Shown here: positions 25,296-32,879 of the stretch, piece by piece | Layout: each line of letters begins with the position of its first letter | How positions within the stretch are numbered: position 1 is the stretch's first letter | Assembly (NCBI RefSeq): GCF_015751905.1 | Contig: NZ_JADOUF010000001.1 | Location: 2,294,001-2,358,000 of the forward strand | Origin: Longispora fulva | Lineage (GTDB): Bacteria; Actinomycetota; Actinomycetes; Mycobacteriales; Micromonosporaceae | DNA: 64,000 nt | Direction: 5' to 3' | Program-made: the position numbers and the translations under genes | Notes under the pieces: generated by a model | Told to the model about the DNA's origin: nothing | The model's input: only the letters and a program-made list of their open reading frames with translations | The model's database searches: none

Positions 25296-26765
25296 GTGCC
25301 GCACTCCCCAGCGGTCGATGACCTGCGCCAGCTCGGCACGGGTCCGATCGCCACCGTCTATATCGGCCGGTCCGCCGACACCGGCGACGACGTCGCGATC
25401 AAGGTGTACCCCGACAAGCTCGGCCGGGACACCGCCGCCCGGCTGGCCCGCGAGCGGGCGGACCTGGCCGCGCTCCGCACGGTCCGCTCGATCCTGGCCG
25501 TCGACGGCGAGGTCGCGGTGCCCGGCGGGCGGCACGCGACCCGGATGGAGCTGTGCCGGGGCTCGCTCGCGCGGCGGGTCGCCTCCGGCGGTCCGGTGCC
25601 CGTCGCCGAGGCCCTGGCGGTCGGCTCGGCGGTCGCGTCCGCGTTGGCCGCCGCGCACCCGGCCGGCGTCGTGCACGGCGGGCTGACCCCGCACAATGTC
25701 CTGTTCCGGATGTCCGGCGAGATCTGCGTCTCCGACTTCGGCCTGGCCCTGCGCGAGGATCTGCGCGCGGACCGGGCGTACGCGGTGGAGTACACCGCAC
25801 CGGAGACCCTGCGCGACGCGGTGCGCACGACAGCGTCGGACCTGTACGGGCTCGGGGCGGTGCTGTATCTGGCCCTGACCGGCGCGGCCCCGTTCCCGCG
25901 CCGGACCGGGGTGCCGCCGGCGGAACGGATTCTGCAGGTGCTGCGCGAGCCGGCCCCGGCGGTCGAGGTGCCCGGGGTGCCGGCGGCACTGTCCGACGTG
26001 GTGGCCCGGCTGCTGGCCAAAGAGCCGGCGGACCGGCCGGTCGACGCCGCCGGCCTGGTTGACCTGTTCGAGGGACTGCGGCGGGGCATGACCGCCCCGG
26101 AGCCGGAGCCGACCCCGCAGGACGACTACGATTTCGACGACTTCGCCCCCACCCGGGTGAAGACGCCCGGGGCGCGGCCCGTCCCGGTGGCGATCGCTGC
26201 TCCCGGACCGGTGTCACCCGTCGCCGACCCGGTGGACCCGGCGCCGCGGACGGCGACCCCACCCGCAACCGGCACTCCGCCGGGCGATGGCTCCGCTCGG
26301 CGCACCCTGGTCAAGACGTTCGGCGGCCCCGGCGGCACCCGCGGCCCGCGGGCTCGCCGGCCCGCGATCCTGGTCGGGATCGCCGCGGCGGTGGTCACGC
26401 TCACGGTCATACCGCTGACCCTGCTCCCCCGCGACAAGCCCGCCGGCCATGACCAGGCCGCACCGGCCGTCCGTGTCGCGCCGGAGGTCACCGTCGGGGC
26501 GCGGATGCGCCTGGAGCTGGCCCCGCCCACTGACGAGGGCACCCAGGTCCAGCTCAGTTGGCAGACCGACGCGGACCTCGACTTCGCCGTCGTGGTGGCT
26601 GGCGAGCAGTTACAGAACATGGTGCTCGTCGCCCACCGCACGCACACGATGCGGGTGCCCGTCGACCCGGACCGCAAGTACTGCTTCCTGATCCGGGGCA
26701 CCGACGGCCAGCGGATCTACACCAGTGATCCGGTGCCGATCCGCGGCGCGCGCTGCAACCTGTGA
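25296..26765 (+). CDS. membrane-anchored Ser/Thr kinase-like protein, predicted pseudokinase
   Basis: GTG at 25296 is preferred because the glycine loop (LGTGPIATVYIG) follows at the usual distance; GTG 25278 is an alternative. The product has 489 residues. The kinase fold keeps the VAIK lysine, an alpha-C Glu (RLARERADL) and DFG (SDFGLAL), but the HRD catalytic loop reads HGGLTPHN, so the catalytic Asp is Gly. A Pro-rich linker leads to a membrane helix at about 362-382 and a C-terminal beta domain of 100 residues outside the cell, with two cysteines (about 464 and 487). It lies next to eccD and converges with the transglutaminase-like gene (49-bp overlap). A scaffold or ligand-sensing role is inferred. 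Confidence 0.85.
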   Translation: MPHSPAVDDLRQLGTGPIATVYIGRSADTGDDVAIKVYPDKLGRDTAARLARERADLAALRTVRSILAVDGEVAVPGGRHATRMELCRGSLARRVASGGPVPVAEALAVGSAVASALAAAHPAGVVHGGLTPHNVLFRMSGEICVSDFGLALREDLRADRAYAVEYTAPETLRDAVRTTASDLYGLGAVLYLALTGAAPFPRRTGVPPAERILQVLREPAPAVEVPGVPAALSDVVARLLAKEPADRPVDAAGLVDLFEGLRRGMTAPEPEPTPQDDYDFDDFAPTRVKTPGARPVPVAIAAPGPVSPVADPVDPAPRTATPPATGTPPGDGSARRTLVKTFGGPGGTRGPRARRPAILVGIAAAVVTLTVIPLTLLPRDKPAGHDQAAPAVRVAPEVTVGARMRLELAPPTDEGTQVQLSWQTDADLDFAVVVAGEQLQNMVLVAHRTHTMRVPVDPDRKYCFLIRGTDGQRIYTSDPVPIRGARCNL

Positions 26766-28816
26766 CCGAGCAGGGTCCGCACCTCCAGCGCGGCCCGCAG
26801 GCGCCTCCACCGTGGCCGGCCGCGCAGCCCGCGCCGCACCGCCTGCGCCTCGGCCCACGCGGCGGCGGGGTCGGCCGCGGCGGTGCCGGACCACATTGCG
26901 GCGTCCACCTGGGCGGCCAGCCGCAGCATCGGCTCCCGCACCGGCTCGCCTGCCAGCCAGGCCAGGTCCCTCGGCGTCAGTTCGACCCGGTACCCGGTGC
27001 CGTGCGCCCACACCTGGTCCCGCACGTCCAGCCACGCGCCCAGCACTCCGTCGACCCCTGATCGGCGTCGACGCCGCCACCGCCGGGCCGCCTTGGCGAC
27101 GGGCACCCCGACGAGCCAGCCGAGCAGCACCGCGAGGGCCCCGGCCGCCGGTGCCGGCCACGCCACCCGGGTCGGGCTGTGGTGGCGGTCCTCCCCGCCT
27201 GGGCGGGTGTCGGGCAGCCGGGCCGGCCGCAGCTGCTGTTCGGACGGCAGTTGCCGCCGGGCCTTCTCGGTGGTGCCTGCGAGATCCGTCTGGGTCGGGC
27301 CGGCTTTCCTCGCGCCCGAGGTCGGGTCGAGCGGCACCCAGCCGATCCCGGTCACCGCGACCTCCGGCCAGGCGAACACCTGCCTGTTGCGCACCACAGC
27401 GAAGCCGCCCTCGTACTCGGTGGAGCCCCGGAACCCGACCGCGAGCCGGGCCGGGATGCCGGACATCCGGGCCAGCACGACGTACCCGGCCGCGAACTGT
27501 TCGCTGGTGCCCCTGCGGCTCTCGAGGAGGAACCGGCGCAGCTGCGGCCAGCCGTGCCCGGTCGGCAGGTCCCGCACGTCCTCGGCGAGCTGGTACCCGT
27601 CCTTCAGGTACCGCTCCAGCTGCAGCGCCGACTGGAAGGTGGGCCGCAGGCCGAGCACCGCGTCGTGCGCGATCGGGTCGATGCCATCGGGCACCGGGCC
27701 GAGCGCGCCGAGGCCGCCCGGGGCGCGCGGGTCGACGGCGGCGGCGAGCAGCGTGCCCGGATCGACGGACCGCTCCGACCAACTGAGGGTGTAGCTGGCG
27801 TCCGGGACCGGTCCGGACTCCAGCAGCAGGGTGCCGCCGGCCTGGTCGACCAGCGGTGCCAGGCCGTCCACCGCGGTCAGTCCCGGCTGGCTGGGCAGCC
27901 ACGGGCCGGGTAGGGCGCGCAGCCGCAGTTCCGCGGTGCGGGTCGGGCCGGCGGCGGGCAACCGGGTGCCCAGCCGGTAGTACCGGGCGTCGGTGGACCA
28001 GTTCGCTCCGTCGAAGCCGTCGAGCACGGCGAGTCGCCACCGGTCGACGGGCGCGTCGGCCCGGTACCGGAACACCTCCTGGTCCGGCCGGACCAGCCGG
28101 GCCGCGATGTCCTGCAACGGGTCGGTGATCCGCTGTGGCCGGAGCGGGACCGGGTGCGCGTCCCTGAGCCGGTAGGGTTCCCGGTCGGCCGGGTCGGCGG
28201 CGGTGACGGCGAGCGCGCCGGCGGCGACGGTGAGCACGGTCAGCGCGGCCCAGCTGACCCGCCCGTCACCGGGCCGCCGGGCGGCCAGCAGCACCGCGGC
28301 CGCCAGCGCGTAGCAGAGCGCGGCCAGTACCGCCGGCCCGCCGGACAGGGCCTGGTAGGCCTGGCTCAGGCCCAGCAGGGCCAGGCTGGGCAGCAGGGCG
28401 AGCAGCGGGCGGCGGAGCAGTTCGACGCCGACCACGGTGGCCAGCAGCACGGCCAGGGGCACGAAGAGCATCAGCTCGGGATCGGGGCGGGCCGGCCAGG
28501 TGGACTGCAGGGTGAGTTGCCAGCTCCGGGTGACCCCGTGCCACAGGGCCGTGCCGGTCGCGCCGGTGGGCAGACCGGCCACTGTGGTCCGGAAGAGCAC
28601 GGTCTCCACGACTGCCAGCAGGCCGGCCAAGGCCAGGAGCACGGGCCGGAGCGGCTCCAGCGCCGGCCGGCGCGCGACCAGTTCCCAGCAGGCGTAGCAG
28701 GCCGCGAGCAGCACCAGGATCGGCGGTAGCAGCGGGCCTGGCCCGAACACCGGCGCGAACAGCAGCCCGGCGAGTCCGGTAGCGCCGAGCAGGCCGGCCA
28801 TCCCGAGCCGGTTCAT
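26717..28816 (-). CDS. transglutaminase-like membrane protein with missing catalytic residues
   Basis: ATG at 28816, 699 residues. The N-terminal 200 residues hold about six membrane helices (DUF3488-like), then a large extracytoplasmic region with the transglutaminase core and, after about 560, another membrane helix and a cytoplasmic tail. In this family the core reads CEQFA...ARxxGIPARxxVGF and HAWxEVxxxGxGWxxxDPT. Here these are SEQFAAGYVVLARMSGIPARLAVGF (Cys to Ser) and VFAWPEVAVTGIGWVPLDPT (His to Phe); only the Asp remains. It is thus probably not an active transglutaminase. It is translationally coupled to the DUF58 gene (4-bp overlap), and follows the common moxR-DUF58-transglutaminase order. 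Confidence 0.85.
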   Translation of the reverse strand: MNRLGMAGLLGATGLAGLLFAPVFGPGPLLPPILVLLAACYACWELVARRPALEPLRPVLLALAGLLAVVETVLFRTTVAGLPTGATGTALWHGVTRSWQLTLQSTWPARPDPELMLFVPLAVLLATVVGVELLRRPLLALLPSLALLGLSQAYQALSGGPAVLAALCYALAAAVLLAARRPGDGRVSWAALTVLTVAAGALAVTAADPADREPYRLRDAHPVPLRPQRITDPLQDIAARLVRPDQEVFRYRADAPVDRWRLAVLDGFDGANWSTDARYYRLGTRLPAAGPTRTAELRLRALPGPWLPSQPGLTAVDGLAPLVDQAGGTLLLESGPVPDASYTLSWSERSVDPGTLLAAAVDPRAPGGLGALGPVPDGIDPIAHDAVLGLRPTFQSALQLERYLKDGYQLAEDVRDLPTGHGWPQLRRFLLESRRGTSEQFAAGYVVLARMSGIPARLAVGFRGSTEYEGGFAVVRNRQVFAWPEVAVTGIGWVPLDPTSGARKAGPTQTDLAGTTEKARRQLPSEQQLRPARLPDTRPGGEDRHHSPTRVAWPAPAAGALAVLLGWLVGVPVAKAARRWRRRRRSGVDGVLGAWLDVRDQVWAHGTGYRVELTPRDLAWLAGEPVREPMLRLAAQVDAAMWSGTAAADPAAAWAEAQAVRRGLRGRPRWRRLRAALEVRTLLGHRLQRAPRIGTGSLV

Positions 28817-29901
28817 CTGGCTCCCAGGGCGTTCCACTGGGTGATCGCGTCGGCGGCGTCCCGCGCGCAGATCGCCCCGGGCGTCCGCTCGGCACCGAGC
28901 CGCACCACCGTGTCCGGCCGCCACCGGCGCACCGGGCCCAGCTCCGTGTCAGCCCCGGTCACCACGGTCACGGCCCCGCCCGGCCGCCCGGCCGTCCCGG
29001 GGATGATCGTCGCCTCCGCACATTGGGTGACCAGGCACAGCTCGTCCAACAGCGCCCTGGCGTCCGACCCGGTGGACATGTCACGGGCGTCCGGGGTCAA
29101 CAGTGCGCAGTGCTGCCCGGCGAGGGTCGACGCGTACAGCAGCGACGCCGCGACCTCTACCGCCTCCTCGAACAGTTCCGGCGACAGCGCGGCCGACCGG
29201 GTGTCCAGCAGGACGGTCAGCCGGAGTTGGGCCGGGTCGGCGTACTCGCGCACCATCAGCCGCCCGGTGCGCGCCGTCGCCTTCCAGTGCAGGTGGCGCA
29301 CCTCGTCTCCCGGCACGTACTCCCGTACCGCGCGCAGGTCCTCCGACCCGTGCGACGGCGACTCGGCCATCGGACCGTCGTGGTGGTGCCGCGCAGAGCC
29401 CGTGCCGGCGGGCCGCGCGGCATGCAGGCGCGGATACACCCACACCTCGGACGTGCCGCCCGCGGGCAGCTCTCTGCGCAGCAGATCCAGGCGATCGGAC
29501 CGGTACAGCGCCAGTGGCCCCACGACCAGCCGGCCACGCACCCCGGTGGGCAGTTCATAGTGGTACGCGGTCTCCGCGCCGGCCGCCAGGGACCGCACCC
29601 GGACCTGGTGCACGTGGTCGCCGATCCGGTCCCCGGCGGTGAACCCCGCCAACCCGCGGCCGCCCACGTTGCGGACCACCAGGGAGGCCAGCGCCGGCCG
29701 GCCGCGCTCGACCCGGTCCGGGTGCACCGTGCGGCGCACCTCGACCCGGGGCCGGACCAGCGCGGCCAGCGCCGCGGCGGTCAACGCGCCCGCGGCGACC
29801 CCGGCCACGGCGCGCAGCAGCGGATAGCCGGCCCACTCGCCCAGCGCGTAGCACACCACCGCCCCGCCGAGCACGGCGAGACCGCGGCCGGTCAGCCGCA
29901 C
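28813..29901 (-). CDS. DUF58 domain-containing protein
   Basis: GTG at 29901, two bases after the moxR stop, with GGAG upstream; longer starts lie inside moxR. The 362-residue product has two N-terminal membrane helices (about 8-25, 29-45) and a beta-sandwich region. The DUF58 signature EDLRAVREYVPGDEVRHLHWKATARTG is followed by a von Willebrand A-like domain (LTVLLDTRSAAL). Such proteins are partners of MoxR ATPases in envelope or protein-maturation systems (family knowledge). Here the set lies within the secretion locus. Confidence 0.9.
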   Translation of the reverse strand: MRLTGRGLAVLGGAVVCYALGEWAGYPLLRAVAGVAAGALTAAALAALVRPRVEVRRTVHPDRVERGRPALASLVVRNVGGRGLAGFTAGDRIGDHVHQVRVRSLAAGAETAYHYELPTGVRGRLVVGPLALYRSDRLDLLRRELPAGGTSEVWVYPRLHAARPAGTGSARHHHDGPMAESPSHGSEDLRAVREYVPGDEVRHLHWKATARTGRLMVREYADPAQLRLTVLLDTRSAALSPELFEEAVEVAASLLYASTLAGQHCALLTPDARDMSTGSDARALLDELCLVTQCAEATIIPGTAGRPGGAVTVVTGADTELGPVRRWRPDTVVRLGAERTPGAICARDAADAITQWNALGAR

Positions 29902-29903
29902 CG

Positions 29904-30857
29904 TCAGCTCCGCGCGTGCGTCATCGGGACGGCCGCGTCGGCCAGGACCTCCGCCACCACCTGCTCGGGCAGCCGCCGGTCGAGCTCCGCCTCCGGGGTG
30001 AGCACCAAACGGTGGCACAGCACCGCCCGGGACACGTCCCGCACATCGTCGGGGGTGACGAACGACCGGCCGTGGGTGGCCGCGAGCCCCTGCGCGGCAC
30101 GGACCAGCGCGATGCTGCCGCGCGGGCTGGCACCGTGCCGGACGGCCGGATGGGTCCTGGTCGCCGCGGCCAGCCGCACCGCGTAGGACACCACCTCCGG
30201 GTCCACGTGACTGCGCCGCACCTCATCGACCACCCGCAGCACGTCCTCGACGCTGAGCACCGGGCGCAGCACGTCCGGGTCGATCCCGGCGCACTCGCCG
30301 ATCACCACCTGCATCTCGGCCTGATGGTCGGGGTACCCGACGGACAGCCGCATCAGGAACCGGTCCAGTTGGGCCTCGGGCAGCCGGTAGGTGCCGGCCA
30401 TCTCGATCGGGTTCTGGGTGGCGATCACCAGGAAGGGGCGTGGCACGTCCTGCCGGACGGTGTCCACGGTGACCCGGCGCTCGGCCATCACCTCCAGCAG
30501 GGCGGACTGGGTCTTCGGCGTGCCCCGGTTGACCTCGTCGGCGAGCACCACGTTGGCGAAGATCCCGCCCGGGTGGAACTCGAACCGTTCGGTGCCCTGG
30601 TGGTACACCATCACGCCGGTGATGTCGCCGGGCAACAGGTCCGGCGTGAACTGGATCCGGCTCATCCGGCCGTCGATGCTCGCCGCCAGGCACTTGGCCA
30701 GGGTGGTCTTGCCGACCCCGGGCACGTCCTCGATCAGGAGGTGCCCCTCCGCGAACAGCGCGGCGACGGCAAGCCGGACCAGGTCCGGCTTGCCGCGCAA
30801 CACGTGCTGCACGTTGGTGGCGATCAGGTCATAGGCCGCGCTGGGCGTGGGGGTCAC
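29904..30857 (-). CDS. MoxR-family AAA+ ATPase
   Basis: GTG at 30857 with AAAGG upstream; the longer frame lies in noncoding DNA. The 317-residue product has Walker A EDVPGVGKTTLAK, the pore/helix-2 insert RIQFTPDLLPGDITGV, Walker B VVLADEVNR, sensor 1 ATQNPIEMAGTYRLPEAQLDRF and a C-terminal lid with sensor 2 (GASPRGSIAL). All ATPase motifs are intact. MoxR proteins act as chaperone-like remodelers of substrates that contain VWA domains; the DUF58 gene downstream encodes such a domain. It follows the fibronectin-type gene by 55 bp, so may share its transcript. Confidence 0.95.
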   Translation of the reverse strand: MTPTPSAAYDLIATNVQHVLRGKPDLVRLAVAALFAEGHLLIEDVPGVGKTTLAKCLAASIDGRMSRIQFTPDLLPGDITGVMVYHQGTERFEFHPGGIFANVVLADEVNRGTPKTQSALLEVMAERRVTVDTVRQDVPRPFLVIATQNPIEMAGTYRLPEAQLDRFLMRLSVGYPDHQAEMQVVIGECAGIDPDVLRPVLSVEDVLRVVDEVRRSHVDPEVVSYAVRLAAATRTHPAVRHGASPRGSIALVRAAQGLAATHGRSFVTPDDVRDVSRAVLCHRLVLTPEAELDRRLPEQVVAEVLADAAVPMTHARS

Positions 30858-30912
30858 GACGCACCTTTCTGGATGTCCCACGGCGGTCTCCCTGTCATCC
30901 GCCGCCGGTCGT

Positions 30913-32667
30913 TCACGGAGTGCCCGTCCAGCTGCCGGTGGCCGTGCCCGCCCCGGTCCTGACCGTGACGTCCATGGTCACAGGCATCATGATCATCGCC
31001 GATGTGAAGCTCATCGTGATCTGGCTGCCGTTGCCGCAGGGGACCCAGCCGGTCTGTGCGCCGCTGACCCCCCGCATGGTGGCCTGGCAGGTCGCGTCCA
31101 GTCCCATGCCGTCGGCGTTCACCGTGGTCACGTAGGTGAGGAACTTCGGCGAGGTCACGCCGAGCACCTGCACCGTGGGCGGCGGGCTCGGGGTCCTCGC
31201 GCTGGCGCTGACCCCCGCGCCGCGGCCGACCGCGTTCTCGGCCGCCACGGTGATCACATATGACGTGCCGTTCGCGAGCCCGGTCAGAGTGGCGCTCGTC
31301 TGCGCCCCGCCGACCCTGGTCGAACCGCCGGACCAGGACAGCACGTACCCCTTCACCGGCGACCCGTTCGAGGCCGCGGGGGCCCAGCTCACGGTGACCG
31401 ACCGGTCCGCGCCGACGGCCCGGACGTTGCCTGGCGCGCCCGGCACGCTCGCCGGCGGCTCTCCGCCGGGCTGTCCGGCGCCCGGCTGCGGGGCGGGCGC
31501 CCCGCTGGCCGGCGGCACGGGAGGGGGTGCCTGCGCGGCCGGGGACGGGGTCGCGATCACGACGTTGACCTCCAGCACCGAGCCGTCGCCGCCGTTGACC
31601 ACGACCATGTGCGACCCGTCGGCGTTGTCCACGTAGACCCGGTCGTCCTCGCCTTTGCTGAGCCGGGGTTTGCCGGCACCGCTGGGCAGGTGCTTGGTGC
31701 CTTTCCTCGTGCCCCGGCTGTCGTAGGTGGACACCTCTGACCGGGTCTCGTCGACCAGCACCACGGTGTTCCCGGCGGCGACCGGCCGGCTGAAGGTGGT
31801 GTCCTTCGGCAGGTCCACCGTCACCGTCCTGGCCGCGGGCCGGTTCCGGTCCAGCCCGGCGGTGTCGATCAGCAGCAACTGGTGCCGGGCCGGGTCGGTG
31901 ACCACGAGCCGGCCCTCGACGGAGCCGCTGGCCACCTCGACGTCGGCGGACAGCTCCACCCCGGTCGGCACCGGCTCGCCGAGGCCCGCGCCGTCGACGG
32001 CCCGCAGGGCGGCGGCCGTCGTGTCCAGCAACACCGGCCGGTCGTCGACGACGGCCAACGCGCCGGAGTGCCCGGCGGGCACCTGGGCGGGGCAGCTCAG
32101 CCGCTGCGCGCCGCGAGCCAGTTGGCACAGCGCGCCCGAGTCGATCCGGTGCAGCCAGACCGTGCCGTCCCGCGTGGCCACCGGCCCGGACACCGGACCC
32201 CCCGCCGGCATGGTCGCCGTCGGGTCGCCGAGTCGCACCAGTTGGCCGGCGTTGCGGTACACCAGGTACGGACCGCCCGCGATCTCCATGACCACGGGCT
32301 GCTCGTTCGCCGGCGGGGTGGCCGCACCCTCCACGCTGAGCGTGGACTTGCCGAAGATACTGATCTTCGAGCGGCCGACCACGTATCCGGACCGGTCGCC
32401 CTGCACCACCTGGCTGCCGTCCTCGGCGCCTGGGATCCGGGCCCGCGCGTCCACCTGTCCGGTCGAGCCGTCGACGTGCGACGCGGCACCGAGGGAGTCG
32501 GTGTACACCCAGTGCCCGGCCGTCGCGAACTGCAATCCGGGGGCGGCCGGAGTCCGGCCGGCGATCGCCAGGCCCACCACGCCCAGACATGTGGCGGCCA
32601 GCACCGCCACCGCAGGCTTGGACCGCAGCACAGCGCGAAGCCGGCCCGCTCGCACGTCGATAGTCAC
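30913..32667 (-). CDS. membrane-anchored fibronectin type III protein with N-terminal propeller-like region
   Basis: GTG at 32667, 584 residues. A short basic N-terminus and one membrane helix (about 19-37) anchor it. Residues 45-370 are a series of beta segments (VWLHRIDSGALCQLA, RLVVTDPARHQLLLIDTAG, VVLVDETRSEVSTYDSRG, VYVDNADGSHMVVVNGGDGSV) that look like a beta-propeller. A Pro-rich linker (375-410) leads to a fibronectin type III domain (412-495; VSWAPAASNGSPVKGYVLSW) and a C-terminal beta domain with a Cys pair. It is first in an operon FN3-moxR-DUF58-transglutaminase. A function outside the membrane, linked to secretion, is inferred from context. Confidence 0.8.
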   Translation of the reverse strand: MTIDVRAGRLRAVLRSKPAVAVLAATCLGVVGLAIAGRTPAAPGLQFATAGHWVYTDSLGAASHVDGSTGQVDARARIPGAEDGSQVVQGDRSGYVVGRSKISIFGKSTLSVEGAATPPANEQPVVMEIAGGPYLVYRNAGQLVRLGDPTATMPAGGPVSGPVATRDGTVWLHRIDSGALCQLARGAQRLSCPAQVPAGHSGALAVVDDRPVLLDTTAAALRAVDGAGLGEPVPTGVELSADVEVASGSVEGRLVVTDPARHQLLLIDTAGLDRNRPAARTVTVDLPKDTTFSRPVAAGNTVVLVDETRSEVSTYDSRGTRKGTKHLPSGAGKPRLSKGEDDRVYVDNADGSHMVVVNGGDGSVLEVNVVIATPSPAAQAPPPVPPASGAPAPQPGAGQPGGEPPASVPGAPGNVRAVGADRSVTVSWAPAASNGSPVKGYVLSWSGGSTRVGGAQTSATLTGLANGTSYVITVAAENAVGRGAGVSASARTPSPPPTVQVLGVTSPKFLTYVTTVNADGMGLDATCQATMRGVSGAQTGWVPCGNGSQITMSFTSAMIMMPVTMDVTVRTGAGTATGSWTGTP

Positions 32668-32806
32668 TACTGGATGGTAACGATGTCAGGTATAGCGGCG
32701 ATACATCCACTCTGGCCTGTGTCCATGCCCCAGAATGGCCCAGCTTGTCAAGCCCTCGATCTCCGAGTGGTGCGCGTGGGCATCCGGGCCACCCGCGCCG
32801 CGTCGT

Positions 32807-32860
32807 CCGCCGACAGTCCCAGGGTCGCAAGGACCGCGTGCGTCCTGGGACTGTCGGCGG
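32807..32860. terminator. long hairpin terminator
   Basis: Perfect 17-bp arms (32807-32823 and 32844-32860) with a 20-base loop lie 20 bases beyond the stop of the beta-helix gene (minus strand). It also insulates the FN3 operon promoter downstream. Confidence 0.75.
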
Positions 32861-32879
32861 CGCGTGCCACCGCCGGGCG

